The notes beneath the pieces were generated by a model. The model was not told where the DNA came from and ran no database searches. It saw only the letters and a list, made by a program, of their open reading frames with translations. From NCBI GenBank assembly GCA_036278875.1, contig DASUKF010000006.1, forward strand, positions 1 through 48,590: DNA of 48,590 nt. The letters are read 5' to 3'. Positions 46,230-48,590 of this stretch are shown one piece after another. Both the position numbers and the translations under genes were made by a program. This DNA comes from JANWLD01 sp036278875 (GTDB lineage Bacteria > Patescibacteriota > Saccharimonadia > Saccharimonadales > 2-12-FULL-41-12). Every line of letters begins with the position of its first letter. The stretch's first letter is position 1.

Positions 46230-47405
46230 TTGACGGGTATGAATAAAAAATCCAAAAAACCGGCGTTTAAATTTCCTCGTATCAATAGAAATGTAGTTTT
46301 GGTGATACTGCTGGTGATATTAAGTGTAGCCGGAGGTTTTGCGGGGGGATATTTCGGCGCCGGCGGTAATAATAGCCGAAGCACGCAGCGTACCGTCGTC
46401 AGCAATGAAAGCAATCTGGTAAATGATATAGCAAAAGAGGTGGGGCCAAGCGTGGTGTCAATAGATGTTGAAACCACCCAGGTGAGTAATACTTTCTTCG
46501 GTCCGCAGACTTATTCCCAGCAGAGCGCCGGCACGGGCGTGATAGTCAGTTCCGGGGGGTTGGTCGTTACGAACAGGCATGTGGTACCGAAAGGCGTGCA
46601 AAAAGTTGCCGTTACGCTGTCAGATGGAACCAAGCTAAGCGACGTTTCAGTCGTCGGACGCACTCCGGACAGTGATACTCTTGACTTAGCCTTTCTAAAA
46701 ATAAACGATACGAAAGGCAAGAAGCTGGTACCTGCCAGGCTCGGCGATTCCAGCAGCGTCAAGGTCGGTGACAAGGTAGTAGCTATCGGCAACGCTCTGG
46801 GACAATTCCAAAATACAGTGACCAGCGGCATAATTTCCGGATACGGCAGAAACCTGCAGGCCGGAGACCAGAGCGGCGACGCTACCGAGAACCTGCAGGA
46901 CCTGTTTCAGACGGACGCGGCCATAAACCAGGGAAATTCCGGCGGACCGCTGGTGAATGTGAACGGCGAGGTCATCGGTATAAATACGGCAATAGCCGGC
47001 GACGCCCAGAATATAGGTTTCGCGATTCCGATAAATGATTTGAAGGGCCTGATAAGCGGAGTGCTAAAGAACGGCAAGCTGGAAAGACCCTATCTGGGCG
47101 TGCGTTATGTCAGCATAAACAGCGACTATGCCTATCAATACAACCTTAGTGTTGACCGCGGGGCCTATCTGGCTCCTAACTCTAACGGAGATCCGGCTGT
47201 TATACCGGGAAGTCCGGCCGAGAAAGCGGGGCTGAAAGAGAAAGATATCATAACCAGGGTCAATAGTACCGATATCGATGCCCGAAACGGCCTGTCGGCG
47301 GTGCTGGGACGCTACTCGGTAGGCACGCAAGTCGGCCTAACCGTAATCCGTGGCGGCAAAACGATGCAGATAAATGCTACTCTGGGCTCAGCGCCTAAGA
47401 GCTAG
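46230..47405 (+). CDS. HtrA/DegP-like serine protease with PDZ domain
   Basis: At up to 391 aa it has an N-terminal membrane anchor (~21-42, VVLVILLVILSVAGG), a trypsin-like domain with the triad His117 (VVTNRHVV), Asp152 (DTLDLAFLK) and Ser237 (INQGNSGGPL), then a C-terminal PDZ domain (~290-385, with PAEKAGLKEKDIITRVN). Such proteases degrade or refold damaged exported proteins. GGGAGGG just before 46226 serves a TTG start at 46230 best; ATG at 46239 is the alternative. The 3' end overlaps convergent prmC by 11 nt. Confidence 0.92.
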   Translation: MTGMNKKSKKPAFKFPRINRNVVLVILLVILSVAGGFAGGYFGAGGNNSRSTQRTVVSNESNLVNDIAKEVGPSVVSIDVETTQVSNTFFGPQTYSQQSAGTGVIVSSGGLVVTNRHVVPKGVQKVAVTLSDGTKLSDVSVVGRTPDSDTLDLAFLKINDTKGKKLVPARLGDSSSVKVGDKVVAIGNALGQFQNTVTSGIISGYGRNLQAGDQSGDATENLQDLFQTDAAINQGNSGGPLVNVNGEVIGINTAIAGDAQNIGFAIPINDLKGLISGVLKNGKLERPYLGVRYVSINSDYAYQYNLSVDRGAYLAPNSNGDPAVIPGSPAEKAGLKEKDIITRVNSTDIDARNGLSAVLGRYSVGTQVGLTVIRGGKTMQINATLGSAPKS

Positions 47406-48207
47406 ACGGCTCGAATAGTTGCACTAATATGTCGGTTTTTGTAAGCTTATAGCCGGATTTTTTTGCTAATCCTATAAGTGGTTCGTGCTGCTGCTCCAGA
47501 GACTCTGTCAATATATAAGACGGTTTTTTATCAAGTTTCTGTATTTGCGACCAGAATTCACGGTAATGATTCAACCCGTCTTTTCCGGAAAACAGGGCGG
47601 TCTCTGGCTCGTAATTTATTTCTTTGGAAGTTATAAGCCCGTCAGGTACGTAAGGCAGGTTGGTTAAAACCGCGAAACCGGATAAGTCTTCGTTTGCCAA
47701 TGGCTCCGTCAGTGAGCCTTTTATGAACCTTACCTTTGTGTTGTGCCTTTTAGAGTTGTCTTCAGCTAGTACCAGGGCCTTATCGTCAATATCCGTTGCA
47801 ATTACTTCAGAATCCGGCAGTTCCTGCTTGGCGGTGATTGCCAGGCAGCCGGAACCTGTTCCTATATCTATGATTTTTGGCGGTTTGATAGCTTTGATTA
47901 TTTCAATGAAGCTTTCGGATTCGGGGCGGGGAACCATGACGGCAGAAGTCACTCTGAAAAATCGGCCATAAAACCAGACCTTGCTCCTGATATAAGCCAG
48001 CGGCTCGCGCTTTATACGCCGGCCTATCTGCTTGTCCAGATGAGCTGTCTGCTTGGCCGAGAGCTCAAAATCGGCATGTGCTATTACCCAAGAGCGGTCT
48101 TTTTGAAGTAAATCTTCTAAAAGTACCAGGCAGTCCCGGCGGGGAGAGTCGACGCCGGCTTCATTCAGCCTGCGCATGGATTTGACCAGCCAGTCAAGAA
48201 CTGTCAC
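47395..48207 (-). CDS. prmC: Release factor glutamine methyltransferase
   Basis: At 270 aa the SAM site IDIGTGSGCLAI and the substrate-binding NxPY motif are present, the latter as TNLPYVP (NLPY rather than NPPY). An N-terminal helical domain includes REPLAYIRSKVWFYG, matching the PrmC EPxxYIxG-F-G pattern. It methylates the Gln of the GGQ motif in release factors. The RF1 gene is directly upstream and overlaps it by 14 nt, the usual prfA-prmC order. Confidence 0.92.
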   Translation of the reverse strand: MTVLDWLVKSMRRLNEAGVDSPRRDCLVLLEDLLQKDRSWVIAHADFELSAKQTAHLDKQIGRRIKREPLAYIRSKVWFYGRFFRVTSAVMVPRPESESFIEIIKAIKPPKIIDIGTGSGCLAITAKQELPDSEVIATDIDDKALVLAEDNSKRHNTKVRFIKGSLTEPLANEDLSGFAVLTNLPYVPDGLITSKEINYEPETALFSGKDGLNHYREFWSQIQKLDKKPSYILTESLEQQHEPLIGLAKKSGYKLTKTDILVQLFEPSSS

Positions 48208-48590
48208 TTTGGATGAGATTTAATTCTTCTTTCTGCAGGTTTTCTATAAGATCATCGATGTTGCCATCCATAGCTGCCGGGATGTTTGAGCGTGAATAGC
48301 CGATGCGATGATCGGTTATACGATCCTGCGGGAAGTTATATGTACGTATCTTTTCGCTTCTATCACCGGAACCTATAAGTTTGCGCCGGGCATCGGAAAG
48401 TTCCTTTTGTTCGTCTTCAATCTTTTTGGCAAGCAACCGAGAGCGGAGCACGCTCATAGCTTTTTCCTTATTCTTTATTTGGGATTTTTCGTCCTGGTTG
48501 GTAACCACGATACCGGTTGGTTCGTGAGTTATGCGGACAGCCGAATCAGTGGTATTTACACTTTGGCCGCCGTGTCCGCCGGAGCGGAAA
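48194..48590 (-). CDS. prfA: Peptide chain release factor 1, C-terminal part (5' end outside window)
   Basis: The frame is open to the window edge. From the edge it reads FRSGGHGGQSVNTTDSAVR, so the catalytic GGQ motif is present, then ITHEPTGIVV and a C-terminal helical part with RIGYSRSNIPAAMDGNIDDLI. It ends at 48194. HRIG-x-SRSNIP with prmC downstream indicates RF1 rather than RF2. It terminates translation at UAA/UAG and is the substrate of PrmC. Confidence 0.92.
   Translation of the reverse strand, partial: FRSGGHGGQSVNTTDSAVRITHEPTGIVVTNQDEKSQIKNKEKAMSVLRSRLLAKKIEDEQKELSDARRKLIGSGDRSEKIRTYNFPQDRITDHRIGYSRSNIPAAMDGNIDDLIENLQKEELNLIQSDSS

Overview
The window looks like a chromosomal segment of a Patescibacteria (Candidate Phyla Radiation) genome, most likely Saccharibacteria/TM7-like or a close relative. 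This is inferred from gene content, not from a database match. The pointers are: giant secreted proteins built of short recurring blocks typical of this radiation; a DUF5663-type small protein; compact core genes (IF-2 587 aa, PriA 648 aa); a 23S-5S rRNA unit without a 16S gene beside it; and densely packed genes with many ATGA start/stop overlaps. TAA, TAG and TGA all act as stops, so the standard genetic code fits. No tRNA, CRISPR array, transposase, IS or phage gene was seen.

Layout. (1) 1-8677: the 3' end of one giant surface protein gene, translationally coupled to a complete 2740-aa paralogue with a signal peptide. (2) 8680-12460: a consensus promoter, a structured 98-nt leader or small RNA ending in a T run, 23S rRNA inside a processing stalk, 5S rRNA and a terminator. 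(3) 12556-18442: an accessory island with an alpha/beta-hydrolase-like protein, two PP2C-type phosphatases, a histidine phosphatase, three small proteins and two nearly identical promoters. (4) 18424-19694 (minus): ROK-family kinase plus an HExxH peptidase with a zinc ribbon. (5) 19748-24799: rpsA, infB and a highly acidic tail-anchored protein. (6) 24840-28660: a DUF5663-like gene on plus, then priA-def-fmt on minus. (7) 28782-33861: winged-helix regulator, rpsU, yqeY-like, adk, map, ftsA, ftsZ. (8) 33882-37748: nrdR with paired NrdR boxes, a structured leader, nrdJ and a cysteine-less thioredoxin-fold protein. (9) 37751-41239: an ileS gene behind a T-box leader, then rplU. (10) 41345-43665: parA-parB converging on lepB. 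(11) 43776-48590: LytR-CpsA-Psr protein, polytopic membrane protein, HtrA-like protease, then prmC and the end of prfA on minus.

How it fits together. Most of the window is housekeeping: translation initiation (S1, IF-2, formyltransferase, deformylase, methionine aminopeptidase, S21), termination (RF1 and its methylase PrmC), division (FtsA, FtsZ), segregation (ParAB), replication restart (PriA), deoxynucleotide supply (NrdJ under NrdR) and envelope work (LepB, LCP, HtrA). The regulatory layer is the most interesting part. A T-box with an apparent ultrashort stem I and a ribosome-site-sequestering alternative precedes ileS. A candidate nrdJ-type RNA element precedes the B12-dependent ribonucleotide reductase. 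Two NrdR boxes spaced about three helical turns overlap the nrdR promoter. Several genes have a -10 box only 6-8 nt before the start codon, which predicts leaderless mRNAs beside a second class with strong Shine-Dalgarno sites. The least explained parts are the PP2C/histidine phosphatase island, the acidic tail-anchored protein behind infB, and the paired giant surface proteins.
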